Source of the DNA: Listeria kieliensis
GTDB lineage: Bacteria > Bacillota > Bacilli > Lactobacillales > Listeriaceae
Reading direction: 5' to 3'
Length of the DNA stretch: 64,000 nucleotides
Assembly (NCBI RefSeq): GCF_003369925.1
Contig: NZ_LARY01000003.1
Span: 124,001 to 188,000, forward strand
Both the position numbers and the translations under genes were made by a program. Positions within the stretch are counted from its first letter, which is position 1; every line of letters starts with the position of its first letter. The notes beneath the pieces are model-generated. The model ran no database searches, was not told the DNA's origin, and saw only the letters and a program-made list of their open reading frames with translations. Below are positions 18,747-34,225 of the stretch, in pieces.

Positions 18747-19118
18747 TCACTGTTCACTATTTTCTTTCGCATTTGACTCTTTCTTTTTTAAATTCTCTCT
18801 ATTTGAGCTCAAATAGCGAATTTTCCTTGCTAAGACTTCTACTACAAATACTCGTTTTTCTTCTTTGTTAAGATAGCTTCTGGTTTGTAATTCCCCTGCT
18901 ACACCAATAAGAGTTCCTTTATCACAGTAGTTTGCCATTTCTTCAGCTCGCTTTCCCCAGACGACACAGGGGATAAAATCTGCATCTTGTTCATGCCGCT
19001 TAGCTTTACCAAAACGATTTAATGCTAAGGTAAAGTTCAACACTGTCTTATCATCTGAAGTAAATTGCAATTCTGGATCCTTAGTCAACCTTCCAACTAA
19101 AGTCACTTGATTAATCAT
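18747..19118 (-). CDS. ssbB: Single-stranded DNA-binding protein, SsbB/YwpH type
   Basis: A 123-residue SSB with one OB fold. It starts MINQVTLVGRLTKDPELQ and holds FTLALNRFG and FIPCVVWGKRAEEMANY. It lacks the acidic C-terminal tip of the essential SsbA. In Bacillus the short SsbB protects transforming DNA and is controlled by ComK. AT-boxes resembling ComK sites lie upstream here. The start at 19118 follows AAGAGGTG; the ORF can be read four codons further but without a better site. Confidence 0.85.
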   Translation of the reverse strand: MINQVTLVGRLTKDPELQFTSDDKTVLNFTLALNRFGKAKRHEQDADFIPCVVWGKRAEEMANYCDKGTLIGVAGELQTRSYLNKEEKRVFVVEVLARKIRYLSSNRENLKKKESNAKENSEQ

Positions 19119-19187
19119 AATTGTTAGCACCTCTTTCTTAGATTTAAATGCTAGTTTAACTGCAACTTAATCACTTGTAAAAACATA

Positions 19188-19255
19188 AAAAAATACTTTT
19201 GTCGTCCTAATGCCTTATAAAAAAATTCTTTTCTATTTAAATAAAATCCGTTTTT
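19188..19255 (-). promoter_or_regulatory. Candidate ComK AT-boxes upstream of ssbB
   Basis: Minus strand shows three AAAA-N5-TTTT boxes: 19243-19255, 19220-19232 and 19188-19200. The last two are separated by 19 bases, close to the 18 known for ComK dimers. AT-rich sequence makes chance matches possible. Confidence 0.4.
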
Positions 19256-19324
19256 CTTAGTCAGATATTGAACCAAAATCTTTTTTTAGTAAGTTGGACA
19301 AATTACTAAGGCATGTTACTATAC

Positions 19325-19352
19325 AAAAAACCCGATCCATAAATGAATCGAG
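19325..19352 (-). terminator. Terminator after fabZ
   Basis: Minus strand CTCGATTCAT / ATGGATCGGG stem with wobble pairs and a 2-base loop, then six T. Confidence 0.7.
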
Positions 19353-19361
19353 TTCTCTTAT

Positions 19362-19793
19362 TTATTCAGCATCACTTAAAGCGACCATTATCTCCGCTTC
19401 ACAAACTGTTTCTCCTTCGACACTTGCTTTCACATTTGCTTTCGCAATTGAAGCTCTAAACCTTGTGATTTCAGCCTCTAAACGAAGCTGATCCCCAGGA
19501 ATTACTTGCCTTTTAAAGCGACATTTATCAATCCCGGCAAAAAGTCCAATTTTCCCTTGGTTTGCTGGATCCTGAATTACCGCTAAGCCACATGCTTGTG
19601 CTAACGCTTCTACCACTAGAACACCTGGCATAACCGGATACTCTGGAAAATGACCGTTAAAAAACGGTTCGTTAGCAGTTACATTTTTAATAGCCACCAC
19701 TCGCTTTCCTTCTTCCAATTCAATAACTCGATCCACCAGTAAAAATGGATAGCGATGCGGTAGCAACTCTTTAATTTGTTTAATATCTAACAA
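19362..19793 (-). CDS. fabZ: (3R)-hydroxyacyl-ACP dehydratase FabZ
   Basis: A 143-residue hotdog-fold enzyme. The catalytic His48 (NGHFPEYP) and Glu62 (LVVEALAQ) are in place, and [14 protein letters not shown] is the standard N-terminus. It dehydrates 3-hydroxyacyl-ACP in type II fatty acid elongation. Translation starts with TTG at 19793, 6 bases after GTGAGGG. It follows mbl by 26 bases. Confidence 0.95.
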   Translation of the reverse strand: MLDIKQIKELLPHRYPFLLVDRVIELEEGKRVVAIKNVTANEPFFNGHFPEYPVMPGVLVVEALAQACGLAVIQDPANQGKIGLFAGIDKCRFKRQVIPGDQLRLEAEITRFRASIAKANVKASVEGETVCEAEIMVALSDAE

Positions 19794-19819
19794 ATTTATC
19801 CCTCACTTCATTTGAAAAA

Positions 19820-20815
19820 TTAAAGCCAACTTCGTTTTTTTCTTCCTAATGACTCTAGTAAAACACCTGTACCTAGCGCCACAACATCAAGCGGACGTTC
19901 TGTTACTAGTACGGGGACTTTTAACCTCTCAGCCATCAAGTCTGTAAGACCGTGGAGTAGCGATCCACCACCAGTCATAATAATTCCACGATCAATGATA
20001 TCTGCTGAAAGCTCTGGAGGTGTTTTTTCTAATACTTGACGAGCTGAATGGATAATACTCTCTAATGATTCATGAAGCGCTTCTTCAATCTCATCACTAG
20101 AAATTGTGATTGTCTTTGGCAATCCACTCACTAAATCACGACCACGAATTTCCATCGTTTCTGATCTAAAACCAGCTACAGCAGTTCCGATTGTCATTTT
20201 TAACGTTTCTGCTGTACGTTCACCAACCAAGAGCTTATATTTTCTCTTTATGTATTGTAAAATATCTTGATCCCATTGCGTACCAGCCACTTTAACAGAT
20301 TGGCTAGTTACAATTTCACCCATGGATAAAACAGCAATATCTGCAGTTCCGCCACCAATATCAATAACCATATTGCCACTCGGTTCAAATATTTCCATCC
20401 CAGCTCCAATTGCAGCTACTTTAGGCTCTTCTTCTAAGAAAATTTGTTTACCTCCACTTTTCTCGGCTACTTCACGAATCGCTTTTTGCTCCACAGAAGT
20501 AATATTTGTTGGACAACAAATTAATACTCGAGGGCGCGAGAAAAATGTTCTCAAATTTAATTTTTGCAAGAAGAAATGAAGCATCTCTTGAACCATATCA
20601 AAATCAGCAATAACCCCATCTTTCATTGGTCGGATAGCCGTTATGTCTCCTGGGGTTCTTCCTACCATATTATACGCCTCTTCACCAACAGCAAGTACAC
20701 GGCCTGTTTTATTATTAATTGCAACAACTGAGGGTTCATTTACGACAATCCCTTGTCCTTTTACATGAATTAATACATTTGCTGTTCCTAAGTCAATTCC
20801 TACATCTTTTGCCAA
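19820..20815 (-). CDS. mbl: MreB-family actin-like protein Mbl
   Basis: A 331-residue actin-like protein. The nucleotide-binding motifs DLGTANVLI at the N-terminus, DIGGGTADIAVLS in the middle and TGGGSLLHGL near the C-terminus are clear. It forms membrane-associated filaments that guide cylindrical cell-wall synthesis. Position after murA1 and before fabZ matches Listeria lmo2525 and Bacillus mbl. The start is TTG at 20815, preceded by AAAGGGGAA. A terminator separates it from murA1. Confidence 0.93.
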   Translation of the reverse strand: MAKDVGIDLGTANVLIHVKGQGIVVNEPSVVAINNKTGRVLAVGEEAYNMVGRTPGDITAIRPMKDGVIADFDMVQEMLHFFLQKLNLRTFFSRPRVLICCPTNITSVEQKAIREVAEKSGGKQIFLEEEPKVAAIGAGMEIFEPSGNMVIDIGGGTADIAVLSMGEIVTSQSVKVAGTQWDQDILQYIKRKYKLLVGERTAETLKMTIGTAVAGFRSETMEIRGRDLVSGLPKTITISSDEIEEALHESLESIIHSARQVLEKTPPELSADIIDRGIIMTGGGSLLHGLTDLMAERLKVPVLVTERPLDVVALGTGVLLESLGRKKRSWL

Positions 20816-20920
20816 AATTATTCCCCTTTCTTCGGTGTGACGAACTTTCTTCTTATCTCATTTTGAATTATAGCACAATTTATATCCCGCTGAAATGCTT
20901 TTCTTTACTTAATTTAGACT

Positions 20921-20955
20921 AAAAAAAAGAGACCTTAAATAAGGTACTCTTTTCA
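20921..20955 (-). terminator. Terminator after murA1
   Basis: Stem AAAAGAGACCTTA / AAGGTACTCTTTT with an internal mismatch, flanked by an A tract that gives eight T on the minus strand. Confidence 0.8.
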
Positions 20956-20972
20956 ATGCAAAATTCAACTTA

Positions 20973-22274
20973 TTACTTCATTTCAAAAACAGCCTCAAGA
21001 CCTTTTTCTTTGATCACTTGGTCATCCACACGTTCAATATCAGCACCAAGCGCTCTAAGTTTCAAATGGAAATCCGTATAGCCACGATCTAAGTATTTTA
21101 ACTCAGTAACTTGAGTATATCCATCTGCTTCCAGTCCAGCAAGAACGAGCGCAGCCGCAGCTCGCAAATCAGTTGCAGCTACTTCAGCTCCTTGAAGTTT
21201 AGCAGGACCATTAATAATCACAGAATTGCCTTCAATTTTCATATCCGCATTCATGCGTCGCATTTCTTCTACATGCATGAATCGATTTTCAAAAACAGTT
21301 TCTGTCATAACGCTTGTTCCTTCACTAAGCATTTGAATAACCATCATTTGAGATTGCATATCAGTTGGAAATCCCGGGTGGGGCATTGTTTTTACATCTA
21401 CCGGTTTTAACTTGTCTGGGCCAATTACTCGTAGCCCATTAGCTTCTTCAATAATTTGAACGCCCATTTCTTCTAATTTTGCAATTAGGGAGCTTATATG
21501 TTCAGGAACAGCATCTTCTACAAGAACATTTCCTTTTGTGATAGCCGCTGCAATCATAAAAGTCCCAGCTTCGATGCGATCTGGAATAATGGAATGTTCT
21601 GTAGCTGTCAATTCCTTAACACCTTCGATGCGAATAACTTCCGTTCCTGCGCCAATGACTCTTGCGCCCATTTGGTTCAAGAAATTAGCTAAATCAACAA
21701 TTTCAGGTTCACGTGCAACGTTTTCGATGACAGTCGTCCCCTCTGCGAGAGTGGCAGCCATCATAATATTTTGAGTGGCACCAACGCTTGGAAAATCAAG
21801 ATAAATTTTTGCTCCTAACAATTTTTCAGCCGTGGCTTCAATATAACCATTTTCTATTTTAACAGTTGCTCCCATCGCTTCAAAACCCTTTAAGTGTAGG
21901 TCAACAGGTCTCGAACCAATTGCACACCCACCAGGAAGAGCCACGCGAGCTTTACCAGTACGAGCAAGTAGCGGCCCCATTACTACAATTGAAGCTCGCA
22001 TTTTTCGAACATATTCAAAAGGCGCATCAGATGAAATTTCACCTGTTGCATCCACTGTCACAATATCATCTTTAAATTGAACATCAGCTTGCAAATACTT
22101 TAGCACTTCATTGATCGTATAGACATCTGATAATCTCGGTACATTGCTAAGCACACTAGTTCCTTTGCTTGCTAAAAGCGTAGCAGCAATTACAGGTAAA
22201 ACCGCATTTTTTGCCCCTTCAACTTTCACGCTGCCGTTTAACTGTTTTCCGCCACGAACTATTATCTTTTCCAA
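20973..22274 (-). CDS. murA1: UDP-N-acetylglucosamine 1-carboxyvinyltransferase (first copy)
   Basis: A 433-residue EPSP-synthase-fold enzyme. The fosfomycin-target Cys117 lies in [14 protein letters not shown], and the N-terminus [20 protein letters not shown] is standard. It transfers enolpyruvate to UDP-GlcNAc, the committed step of peptidoglycan synthesis. A second copy lies at 43.3-44.6 kb. In Listeria this copy (MurA, lmo2526) is the essential one whose level is set by ClpCP, recalled from the literature. The start is TTG at 22274 after GGAGGG. Confidence 0.95.
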   Translation of the reverse strand: MEKIIVRGGKQLNGSVKVEGAKNAVLPVIAATLLASKGTSVLSNVPRLSDVYTINEVLKYLQADVQFKDDIVTVDATGEISSDAPFEYVRKMRASIVVMGPLLARTGKARVALPGGCAIGSRPVDLHLKGFEAMGATVKIENGYIEATAEKLLGAKIYLDFPSVGATQNIMMAATLAEGTTVIENVAREPEIVDLANFLNQMGARVIGAGTEVIRIEGVKELTATEHSIIPDRIEAGTFMIAAAITKGNVLVEDAVPEHISSLIAKLEEMGVQIIEEANGLRVIGPDKLKPVDVKTMPHPGFPTDMQSQMMVIQMLSEGTSVMTETVFENRFMHVEEMRRMNADMKIEGNSVIINGPAKLQGAEVAATDLRAAAALVLAGLEADGYTQVTELKYLDRGYTDFHLKLRALGADIERVDDQVIKEKGLEAVFEMK

Positions 22275-22365
22275 CGCTATCCCTCCGTACTACTCAAACT
22301 TCTAAACACTTCTATGTCAACTATTTATCTTTGTCATCATTTCGTAAAATATAAGCACCTTGATC

Positions 22366-22394
22366 ATTTTACCATCATTACGTATTACATTCAA
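22366..22394 (-). promoter_or_regulatory. murA1 promoter
   Basis: TTGAAT (22389-22394), 17-base spacer ending in TGG, TAAAAT (22366-22371) on the minus strand: both a -35 and an extended -10, about 92 bases before the start codon. Confidence 0.6.
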
Positions 22395-22486
22395 CTTTCT
22401 TTTCCCGGGACAGCAAGTTATTTTAATTAGGCTAAACCTTTGTCCTTATAATTATTCACAAAAAGTAGCCTTTTTAAACACATTAA

Positions 22487-22720
22487 TCAAAAGTTATGCA
22501 CTAATTGTCGAAAAACAGCTAGAAAATCGATGAAAAAGCTACTTAACAAATAGCCAATTACAATCGCAAAAATCGCAAAAAGCAATCTTGCTTGTACAAC
22601 ATGATTTTTTCTTAAAAATTTTTCATAGTTAATGGATTGCAGCGCCCAAAACGTGATGATTATAAAAATCAAATGTGAAAAAATTACCGTAAGAGGTTGT
22701 TCCATAACGATATTGTACAA
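22487..22720 (-). CDS. DUF1146 family small membrane protein (YwzB-like)
   Basis: A 77-residue protein with two membrane helices (about 10-30 and 47-70) joined by a basic loop NYEKFLRKNHVVQ. Members of this family lie between the ATP synthase operon and murA in many Bacilli. The function is not known. Translation probably starts with TTG at 22720, 11 bases after GAGGAG; an ATG five codons further is possible but poorly placed. Confidence 0.75.
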   Translation of the reverse strand: MYNIVMEQPLTVIFSHLIFIIITFWALQSINYEKFLRKNHVVQARLLFAIFAIVIGYLLSSFFIDFLAVFRQLVHNF

Positions 22721-22794
22721 ATCTATTCACTCTCCTCAAAACATTCTTTTACATTCTATCAAAAATAAGGCTCGAAATACATTTTCTTGCCCTC

Positions 22795-22830
22795 AAAAAA
22801 ACTCTCAACCTTTTTGGTTGAGAGTTTTTT
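22795..22830. terminator. Terminator of the ATP synthase operon
   Basis: Perfect stem AAAAAACTCTCAACC / GGTTGAGAGTTTTTT with loop TTTTT, just past the atpC stop; usable in both directions. Confidence 0.95.
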
Positions 22831-22834
22831 TATA

Positions 22835-23254
<420 letters not shown>

Positions 23255-23257
23255 TTA

Positions 23258-24697
<1,440 letters not shown>

Positions 24698-24756
24698 TTA
24701 CCTTCCCAAAAGGGTTCGCATGGGTTGAAGTCGGCTTCAAATAGCACAAATACAAG

Positions 24757-25635
<879 letters not shown>

Positions 25636-25669
25636 TCACCACCTTGTTTCTTGCCACCTTTAGAAGAAA

Positions 25670-28260
<2,591 letters not shown>

Positions 28261-28313
28261 GCCTGTTTCACTCCTTTCCAAACATTCGCTAAAACTCTAA
28301 TTACATTTCAAGG

Positions 28314-28332
28314 AACGGGGAAAAACCCCGAT
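28314..28332 (-). other. Intercistronic hairpin between atpE and atpF
   Basis: CGGGG-TTTTT-CCCCG stem-loop on the minus-strand mRNA in the 95-base atpE-atpF gap, without a following T run. Such hairpins can mark processing sites that raise atpE mRNA relative to the other atp genes; that role is inferred. Confidence 0.5.
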
Positions 28333-28355
28333 CTCTTTGCGATTCGTGGTTTTAA

Positions 28356-28577
<222 letters not shown>

Positions 28578-28626
28578 TTAATATCCTCCTTAAAATTCCT
28601 GTTTAATTTGTTTCATTTATTAAAGC

Positions 28627-29349
<723 letters not shown>

Positions 29350-29748
29350 TCACCCCTCTCTTTTTGTTAACTTTTTTCTCCGATATAAGGAATACAGCAT
29401 AAAATCCAAGAAGATAACCGCATAAGCTATTCCTAGACCAATAAGCATACTGTAAACATGAAAATACTCGGGGAGTTGTGTGGCAATGATTGTCGCAAGT
29501 AGGACACTTCCCATTCTTGCAACCGTTCCGATACCGTAAAAGTTTCGGTTTTCCGCAAGAGCCTTTGTCATCGCTTGTGTTCGTCTCATTAGTAGCCAGT
29601 AATTAAACCAGCCTACAATTAGTCCTAGTTTCAAACCCAAGAAGATATGTACATATGGTGTAAGAAACCAGCCTAGAAGACAAACTCCAATAAATGCAAT
29701 GAGATACTTTTGATGGCGATGGTACATTCCTATTAACGACTCTAACAT
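29350..29748 (-). CDS. atpI: ATP synthase protein I
   Basis: A 132-residue protein with four membrane helices, matching AtpI, an accessory protein that helps assemble the c-ring. The start MLESLIGMYHRHQKY at 29748 follows AAAGGACGG; the open frame runs eleven codons further but without a site. First gene of the atp operon; it ends six bases before atpB begins. Confidence 0.88.
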   Translation of the reverse strand: MLESLIGMYHRHQKYLIAFIGVCLLGWFLTPYVHIFLGLKLGLIVGWFNYWLLMRRTQAMTKALAENRNFYGIGTVARMGSVLLATIIATQLPEYFHVYSMLIGLGIAYAVIFLDFMLYSLYRRKKLTKREG

Positions 29749-29906
29749 TTGATGCCGTCCTTTCTTTTTCATGCATGTCAATCGTCTTGTTTACAAATTT
29801 GCAAACTTATTCGGAGTGAGCAGCTAAACTTTGTGAAATACGACACATCCAGAACCTTCTATCCCTTTTCTTTCACTAATGAAAGCCTTAACACCGTGTC
29901 CTTTCT

Positions 29907-29936
29907 AGAATACAACAGCAAAAAGATAAAAGTCAA
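29907..29936 (-). promoter_or_regulatory. Promoter of the ATP synthase operon
   Basis: TTGACT (29931-29936), 18-base spacer, TATTCT (29907-29912) on the minus strand, giving a leader of about 150 bases before atpI. Confidence 0.55.
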
Positions 29937-29949
29937 TATCATACCACAT

Positions 29950-30135
29950 TTTATTCTGCGCCTACGTTCTTATAGTATCACATTTCCCAGGTGTTCAGAA
30001 AACATTTGATTGTTTTTTTGTTTACTTTTTTGTAAAGTTTTCTCGCATGAAATCCGCAGCCTGAGTTTGTTTACATAAACACCTCCGATACTCAGAAAAG
30101 CCTACTCAGAAACAAGTATATCATTTCACAAACTT
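29950..30135. other. Non-coding stretch with CTGAGTA repeats upstream of the atp promoter
   Basis: No gene is seen. On the minus strand TTTCTGAGTA occurs twice, 14 bases apart (near 30089-30112), and an inverted copy ACTCAG closes a hairpin with an inner TGTTTA-TG-TAAACA stem (30061-30096). Use unknown. Confidence 0.4.
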
Positions 30136-30168
30136 AAAAAATAAAAAACCTTTCACAATTGTAAAAGG
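30136..30168 (-). terminator. Terminator with no matching upstream gene
   Basis: Minus strand CCTTTTACAA / TTGTGAAAGG followed by TTTTTTATTTTTT. The mnaA transcript already ends at 30484-30512, so this ends a different transcript. Confidence 0.75.
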
Positions 30169-30386
30169 CTTTCGCTTCTTTAAAATCGAGAATCTGAAAG
30201 CACTTTTCTACTGAAAAAAGAACACAAAAGCGGTTCCTTCATTCCCCCGATTGATATAACCCTTCAAAGCCGCAACTTTATTTCTGTCAGCAATTTTTTG
30301 CCGGCGGGAATAAAAGAATGCTTCGCAGCGCTCTATCCCTTGATGAATGAAAGTACGTTTTCTAGGTTCATTTGATTGATAACATT
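30140..30386 (-). ncRNA. Candidate small RNA between mnaA and the atp operon
   Basis: An extended -10 (TGTGATAAT, 30393-30401) lies 240 bases upstream of a strong terminator, with no ATG-started gene between. The interval folds locally: GGGATAGAG...TTATTCCC with an inner GCT-GCGA-AGC tetraloop stem, and GGCAA-AAAA-TTGCT. One frame is open for about 61 codons from a TAA stop but has no usable start codon or ribosome site, so a decayed gene is the alternative. Not a recognisable T-box: the GGAACCGC resemblance lacks the UGG element. Confidence 0.35.
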
Positions 30387-30469
30387 GAACATATTATCAC
30401 ATGTCACTAAAAAGCTCTACCCTTAATCCCTTCTGTAATAAATATGTAATAATAAGGCGTTTTCATTTA

Positions 30470-30512
30470 ACTGAAAAATAAACAGACAGCTACCCAAACT
30501 GGATAACTGTCT
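30470..30512 (-). terminator. Terminator after mnaA
   Basis: Minus strand AGACAGTTATCC / GGGTAGCTGTCT stem (with wobble pairs), loop AGTTT, followed by GTTTATTTTTC. Confidence 0.85.
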
Positions 30513-30520
30513 ACCTTTAA

Positions 30521-31663
30521 TCAATTGGTTTTAAAATCTTCTGGACGCTTTGTTCCATTAAAATAAGAAGAAATGGCTTCAAGAATTCGCTTGGATGCTT
30601 CCCCGTCACCATATGGATTGCTTGCTTGACTCATTTTTTGATGCTCTGCTGGATTATCAAGCAACAACAAAGCCTCTTCAATCAAAGCTGCTTTTTCAGT
30701 ACCGATTAGTTTTAGTGTCCCAGCTTCCACGCCTTCAGGTCGTTCAGTTGTGTCACGTAAAACTAAAACGGGGACGCCCATACCCGGCGCTTCTTCTTGC
30801 ACACCGCCAGAATCGGTAAAAACTAAGTACGATTTTTTCAAGAAATTATGGAAATCGATTGCATCTAAAGGTTCAATCAAATGAATTCGATCATGCCCAC
30901 CGAGAATGCTGACAGCTTTTTCTCTTACCGCTGGGTTTTTATGCATCGGGTAAACGAGCTCAACATCTGGGCGCTCTTCAACAATCTCCCGCACACCTTC
31001 GAACATGCCTTGCATAGGTTCTCCGAGATTTTCTCGCCGGTGAGCCGTCATCAAAATCAACCGATGATCGCCTAAGCCGTCTAAAATTGGGTGCGAATAA
31101 TTTTCTTGCACCGTCGTTTTTAGCGCATCAATCGCCGTGTTTCCCGTTACAAAAATCGCGTCCGCTTTCTTGTTTTCACGCAGCAGATTTTCTTTTGCCG
31201 TATCCGTAGGCGCAAAATGTAAATCTGCTAAAACTCCAGTAAGTTCACGGTTCATTTCTTCAGGAAACGGAGAGTACTTATTCCAAGTTCTAAGGCCCGC
31301 TTCCACATGTCCGATTGCTGTTTGTTCGTAAAATGAAGCTAAGCCAGCAGCAAAGCTTGTTGTCGTATCCCCGTGGACAAGCACAATATCTGGCTTTTCT
31401 TGCTTGATCGTTTCAACCAAACCAGATAAAACACGCGATGTGATCTCACTTAGTGTTTGACCCGCTTTCATAATATCTAGATCAACATCCGCTTCGATAT
31501 TAAAAATTTCCATAACTTGATCAAGCATTTCACGGTGTTGTGCCGTCACAACAACGACCGACTCGAACTGATCTGGATTTTCTTTAAGCGCATGAACGAG
31601 CGGTGCCATTTTAATTGCTTCAGGTCGCGTCCCGAAAACACTCATCACCTTAATTTTTGCCAT
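30521..31663 (-). CDS. mnaA: UDP-N-acetylglucosamine 2-epimerase (non-hydrolysing)
   Basis: A 380-residue GT-B-fold epimerase. Motifs VFGTRPEAIKMAPL at the N-terminus, VVTAQHREMLDQV, VHGDTTTSFAAGLA, and FTDSGGVQEEAPG near the C-terminus are those of the WecB/MnaA family. It makes UDP-ManNAc, the donor for TagA in wall teichoic acid linkage synthesis. The start is ATG at 31663, 9 bases after AGAGG; a TTG nine bases earlier is less likely. It begins 15 bases after the upp stop, so the two are likely co-transcribed. Confidence 0.94.
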   Translation of the reverse strand: MAKIKVMSVFGTRPEAIKMAPLVHALKENPDQFESVVVVTAQHREMLDQVMEIFNIEADVDLDIMKAGQTLSEITSRVLSGLVETIKQEKPDIVLVHGDTTTSFAAGLASFYEQTAIGHVEAGLRTWNKYSPFPEEMNRELTGVLADLHFAPTDTAKENLLRENKKADAIFVTGNTAIDALKTTVQENYSHPILDGLGDHRLILMTAHRRENLGEPMQGMFEGVREIVEERPDVELVYPMHKNPAVREKAVSILGGHDRIHLIEPLDAIDFHNFLKKSYLVFTDSGGVQEEAPGMGVPVLVLRDTTERPEGVEAGTLKLIGTEKAALIEEALLLLDNPAEHQKMSQASNPYGDGEASKRILEAISSYFNGTKRPEDFKTN

Positions 31664-31678
31664 ATCCCTCAACCTCTT

Positions 31679-32308
31679 CTATTTTGTTCCGAATAAACGA
31701 TCGCCCGCGTCTCCCAAGCCGGGGATAATATATCCGTCTTCATTTAGTTTTTCATCAAGTGCAGCGATATAAATATCTACATCTGGATGCGCTTTTTGAA
31801 GTGCTTCAACACCTTCTGGAGCCGCCACAAGACACATGAATTTCATGTTTTTTGCCCCGCGTTTTTTAAGCGAATCAATCGCCATAATTGCCGAACCACC
31901 CGTTGCAAGCATTGGATCAACAACAATGAAAAGTCTTTCTTCCACGTCAGAAGGAAGTTTCACAAAGTACTCCACAGGTTCAAGTGTTTCGTGGTCGCGA
32001 TATAAACCAACATGACCTACTTTAGCTGCAGGAATCAGCTTTAAAATTCCATCTGTCATTCCAAGCCCTGCACGCAAAATTGGCACAACACCGACTTTTT
32101 TCCCTGCAAGCGACTTCGCTTTTGTTTTTTGAATGGGTGTTTCTACTATTGTGTCTTCCAGTTCCATATCACGAGTAATTTCATAAGCCATTAAAGTGGC
32201 AACTTCATCGACCAGTTCACGAAATGCTTTCGTTCCCGTTTCTTTATCGCGAAGAATAGTTAACTTATGCTGAATTAATGGATGACTTGTTACATGTACT
32301 TCTGACAT
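31679..32308 (-). CDS. upp: Uracil phosphoribosyltransferase
   Basis: A 209-residue pyrimidine salvage enzyme making UMP from uracil and PRPP. The PRPP loop is in [16 protein letters not shown], and the uracil-binding C-terminus is [13 protein letters not shown]. Strong site AAAGGAG. A candidate promoter lies about 50 bases upstream. Confidence 0.97.
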   Translation of the reverse strand: MSEVHVTSHPLIQHKLTILRDKETGTKAFRELVDEVATLMAYEITRDMELEDTIVETPIQKTKAKSLAGKKVGVVPILRAGLGMTDGILKLIPAAKVGHVGLYRDHETLEPVEYFVKLPSDVEERLFIVVDPMLATGGSAIMAIDSLKKRGAKNMKFMCLVAAPEGVEALQKAHPDVDIYIAALDEKLNEDGYIIPGLGDAGDRLFGTK

Positions 32309-32349
32309 TTCCGTTCCGCTCCTTTTTCATATAGAAATTTCTCTTCTTA

Positions 32350-32377
32350 ATTGTATCAGAAGACAGCTCAAGTGCAA
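32350..32377 (-). promoter_or_regulatory. upp promoter
   Basis: TTGCAC (32372-32377), 16-base spacer ending TGA, TACAAT (32350-32355) on the minus strand. Confidence 0.55.
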
Positions 32378-32400
32378 CAGAAAAAATTATCTCCATACAA

Positions 32401-32434
32401 AAACAAGGTAAAAAGTTTATTTTCTACCTTGTTT
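32401..32434 (-). terminator. Terminator after glyA
   Basis: AAACAAGGTA / TACCTTGTTT stem with a 14-base loop; T-rich after it on the minus strand. Confidence 0.75.
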
Positions 32435-32441
32435 CGTTTTT

Positions 32442-33683
32442 TCACATATTTTCATATAATGGATAATTTTGCATAAAGCTTGTCACTTCCGCTTGCACTT
32501 CATCCAAAACAGCTTGTTCATTCAAGTTATGCACTACTTTAGCGATAAGCTCTCCCACTTTAACCATCGCTTGTTCATCAAAGCCACGTGTTGTGACTGC
32601 TGCCGTTCCAACACGAATCCCACTTGTTACAAATGGACTTTCTGTTTCAAATGGAATGGAGTTTTTATTCACTGTAATGCCAACAGAATCGAGTGCCGTT
32701 TCTGCATCTTTTCCAGTGATCCCAAGCGCTTTTAAATCAATCAATAACAAATGATTATCCGTTCCATTTGTTAGCACATCAATTCCATTTTCCTGCAAAG
32801 TCGTAGCTAGTTGTTTCGCATTTTTGATAATTTGAGCTTGATATTCCTTGAATTCTGGCTGCAAAGCTTCCCCAAACGCTACTGCTTTTGCCGCAATAAT
32901 GTGCATCAGCGGTCCACCTTGGATCCCTGGGAAAACTGCTTTATCAATTTTTTGACCCCATTTTTCTTTTGCAAGAATCATTCCACCACGAGGGCCGCGA
33001 AGCGTTTTGTGCGTTGTCGTTGTGACAAAATCTGCATATTCTACCGGGTTTTGATGAAGCCCTGCAGCAACAAGTCCGGCAATATGCGCCATATCAACCA
33101 TGAAAAGTGCATTTACTTCATCAGCAATTTCACGGAACTTCGCAAAATCAATCGCCCTTGGGTAGGCACTTGCTCCCGCCACAATCAATTTAGGTTTCGC
33201 TTCAAGCGCAACTTTTCTCACTTCATCGTAATCAATTTGTTTTGTTTCTGGGTCAACGCCGTATTCTTCAAAATGATACAACACACCGCTGAAATTCACA
33301 GGACTACCGTGTGTCAAATGCCCGCCATGTGCCAAGTTCATACCGAGAACCGTATCTCCCGGTGAAAGCACCGCCTGATAAACCGCCATATTGGCTTGTG
33401 CTCCTGAGTGAGGCTGAACGTTTGCATAATCCGCGTTAAAAAGTTCCTTCGCCCGGTCTCTCGCCAAATTTTCAACGATATCAACATATTCGCACCCGCC
33501 ATAATATCGTCTTCCCGGATACCCTTCCGCATATTTGTTGGTTAAGACTGATCCCATAGCTGCAAGAACTTGTTCACTTACAAAATTTTCCGATGCAATG
33601 AGTTCAATGTTGTTTCTTTGTCTTCCCAGTTCCAAGTGAATTGCGTTAAAAACCTCAGTATCTCCTTTTTGCAGATAAACCAA
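32442..33683 (-). CDS. glyA: Serine hydroxymethyltransferase
   Basis: A 413-residue PLP enzyme that converts serine and tetrahydrofolate to glycine and methylene-tetrahydrofolate. [30 protein letters not shown] and the PLP lysine in [14 protein letters not shown] are diagnostic. The start is TTG at 33683, 9 bases after GGAGG; the longer ATG-started frame has no site. A weak hairpin at 33803-33822 separates it from ywlE, so read-through from ywlE is possible. Confidence 0.96.
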   Translation of the reverse strand: MVYLQKGDTEVFNAIHLELGRQRNNIELIASENFVSEQVLAAMGSVLTNKYAEGYPGRRYYGGCEYVDIVENLARDRAKELFNADYANVQPHSGAQANMAVYQAVLSPGDTVLGMNLAHGGHLTHGSPVNFSGVLYHFEEYGVDPETKQIDYDEVRKVALEAKPKLIVAGASAYPRAIDFAKFREIADEVNALFMVDMAHIAGLVAAGLHQNPVEYADFVTTTTHKTLRGPRGGMILAKEKWGQKIDKAVFPGIQGGPLMHIIAAKAVAFGEALQPEFKEYQAQIIKNAKQLATTLQENGIDVLTNGTDNHLLLIDLKALGITGKDAETALDSVGITVNKNSIPFETESPFVTSGIRVGTAAVTTRGFDEQAMVKVGELIAKVVHNLNEQAVLDEVQAEVTSFMQNYPLYENM

Positions 33684-33817
33684 TACACCCAACCTCCAAT
33701 TTTTTTGTTTTTTATGTCGAATCCTACATTCAATTATCTCTATCATTACGCAAAAAAAACAGAAAATCAAGTGTTTTATTCGATTTTTTAGTAAATTTAG
33801 AAAGTGAACCCTTTCAC

Positions 33818-34225
33818 TTATAGAAAGCGTTCGTAAATAGCCGTTCGAAGAGCATCAAAAGCCAGTCGATATTCCACCTCACCGCCAGAAAACGGGTCAA
33901 AAATATCTTTTCCCTCTAGCGAAATCAAAGCGAACTTCTTTTCTTCTACAGGAAAAATCGACCGAAGTAAGGCTAACTGGGCCGCGGTCATCACAAAAAT
34001 TTTATCCGCCCATGCCAAATCTTCTTGTCGAAGTTGATGCGCTTCATGAGAAAACAACAAGCCTTCGTCACGCAGAATTCGCTCCGCTTCCGCCGAAAGC
34101 GGAGCCCCTTCTTTCGCACTAAGTCCCCTTGACCGAACAAAAACATCAGGCCGAGCTTTCCGAAGAATCCCTTCTGCCATGGGACTGCGACAAGTATTCC
34201 CCGTGCAAATTAGTAGAATATTCAT
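33818..34225 (-). CDS. ywlE: Low-molecular-weight phosphatase, YwlE-type protein-arginine phosphatase
   Basis: A 135-residue LMW-PTP-fold enzyme. The P-loop CTGNTCRS has Cys7 and Arg13, and Thr11 inside the loop is the residue that favours phosphoarginine in Bacillus YwlE. The general acid is Asp110 in DIFDPF. It would reverse McsB arginine phosphorylation, which marks proteins for ClpCP. Overlaps sua5 by 4 bases, as in Bacillus. Confidence 0.9.
   Translation of the reverse strand: MNILLICTGNTCRSPMAEGILRKARPDVFVRSRGLSAKEGAPLSAEAERILRDEGLLFSHEAHQLRQEDLAWADKIFVMTAAQLALLRSIFPVEEKKFALISLEGKDIFDPFSGGEVEYRLAFDALRTAIYERFL

Noticed and set aside
29770-29790. TTGACA just before atpI as a second promoter
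   Set aside because: No -10 element within 15-19 bases before the start codon.
30200-30300. Possible T-box (GGAACCGC resemblance)
   Set aside because: The UGG element that pairs with tRNA is missing, and the downstream genes are ATP synthase genes, which T-boxes do not control.
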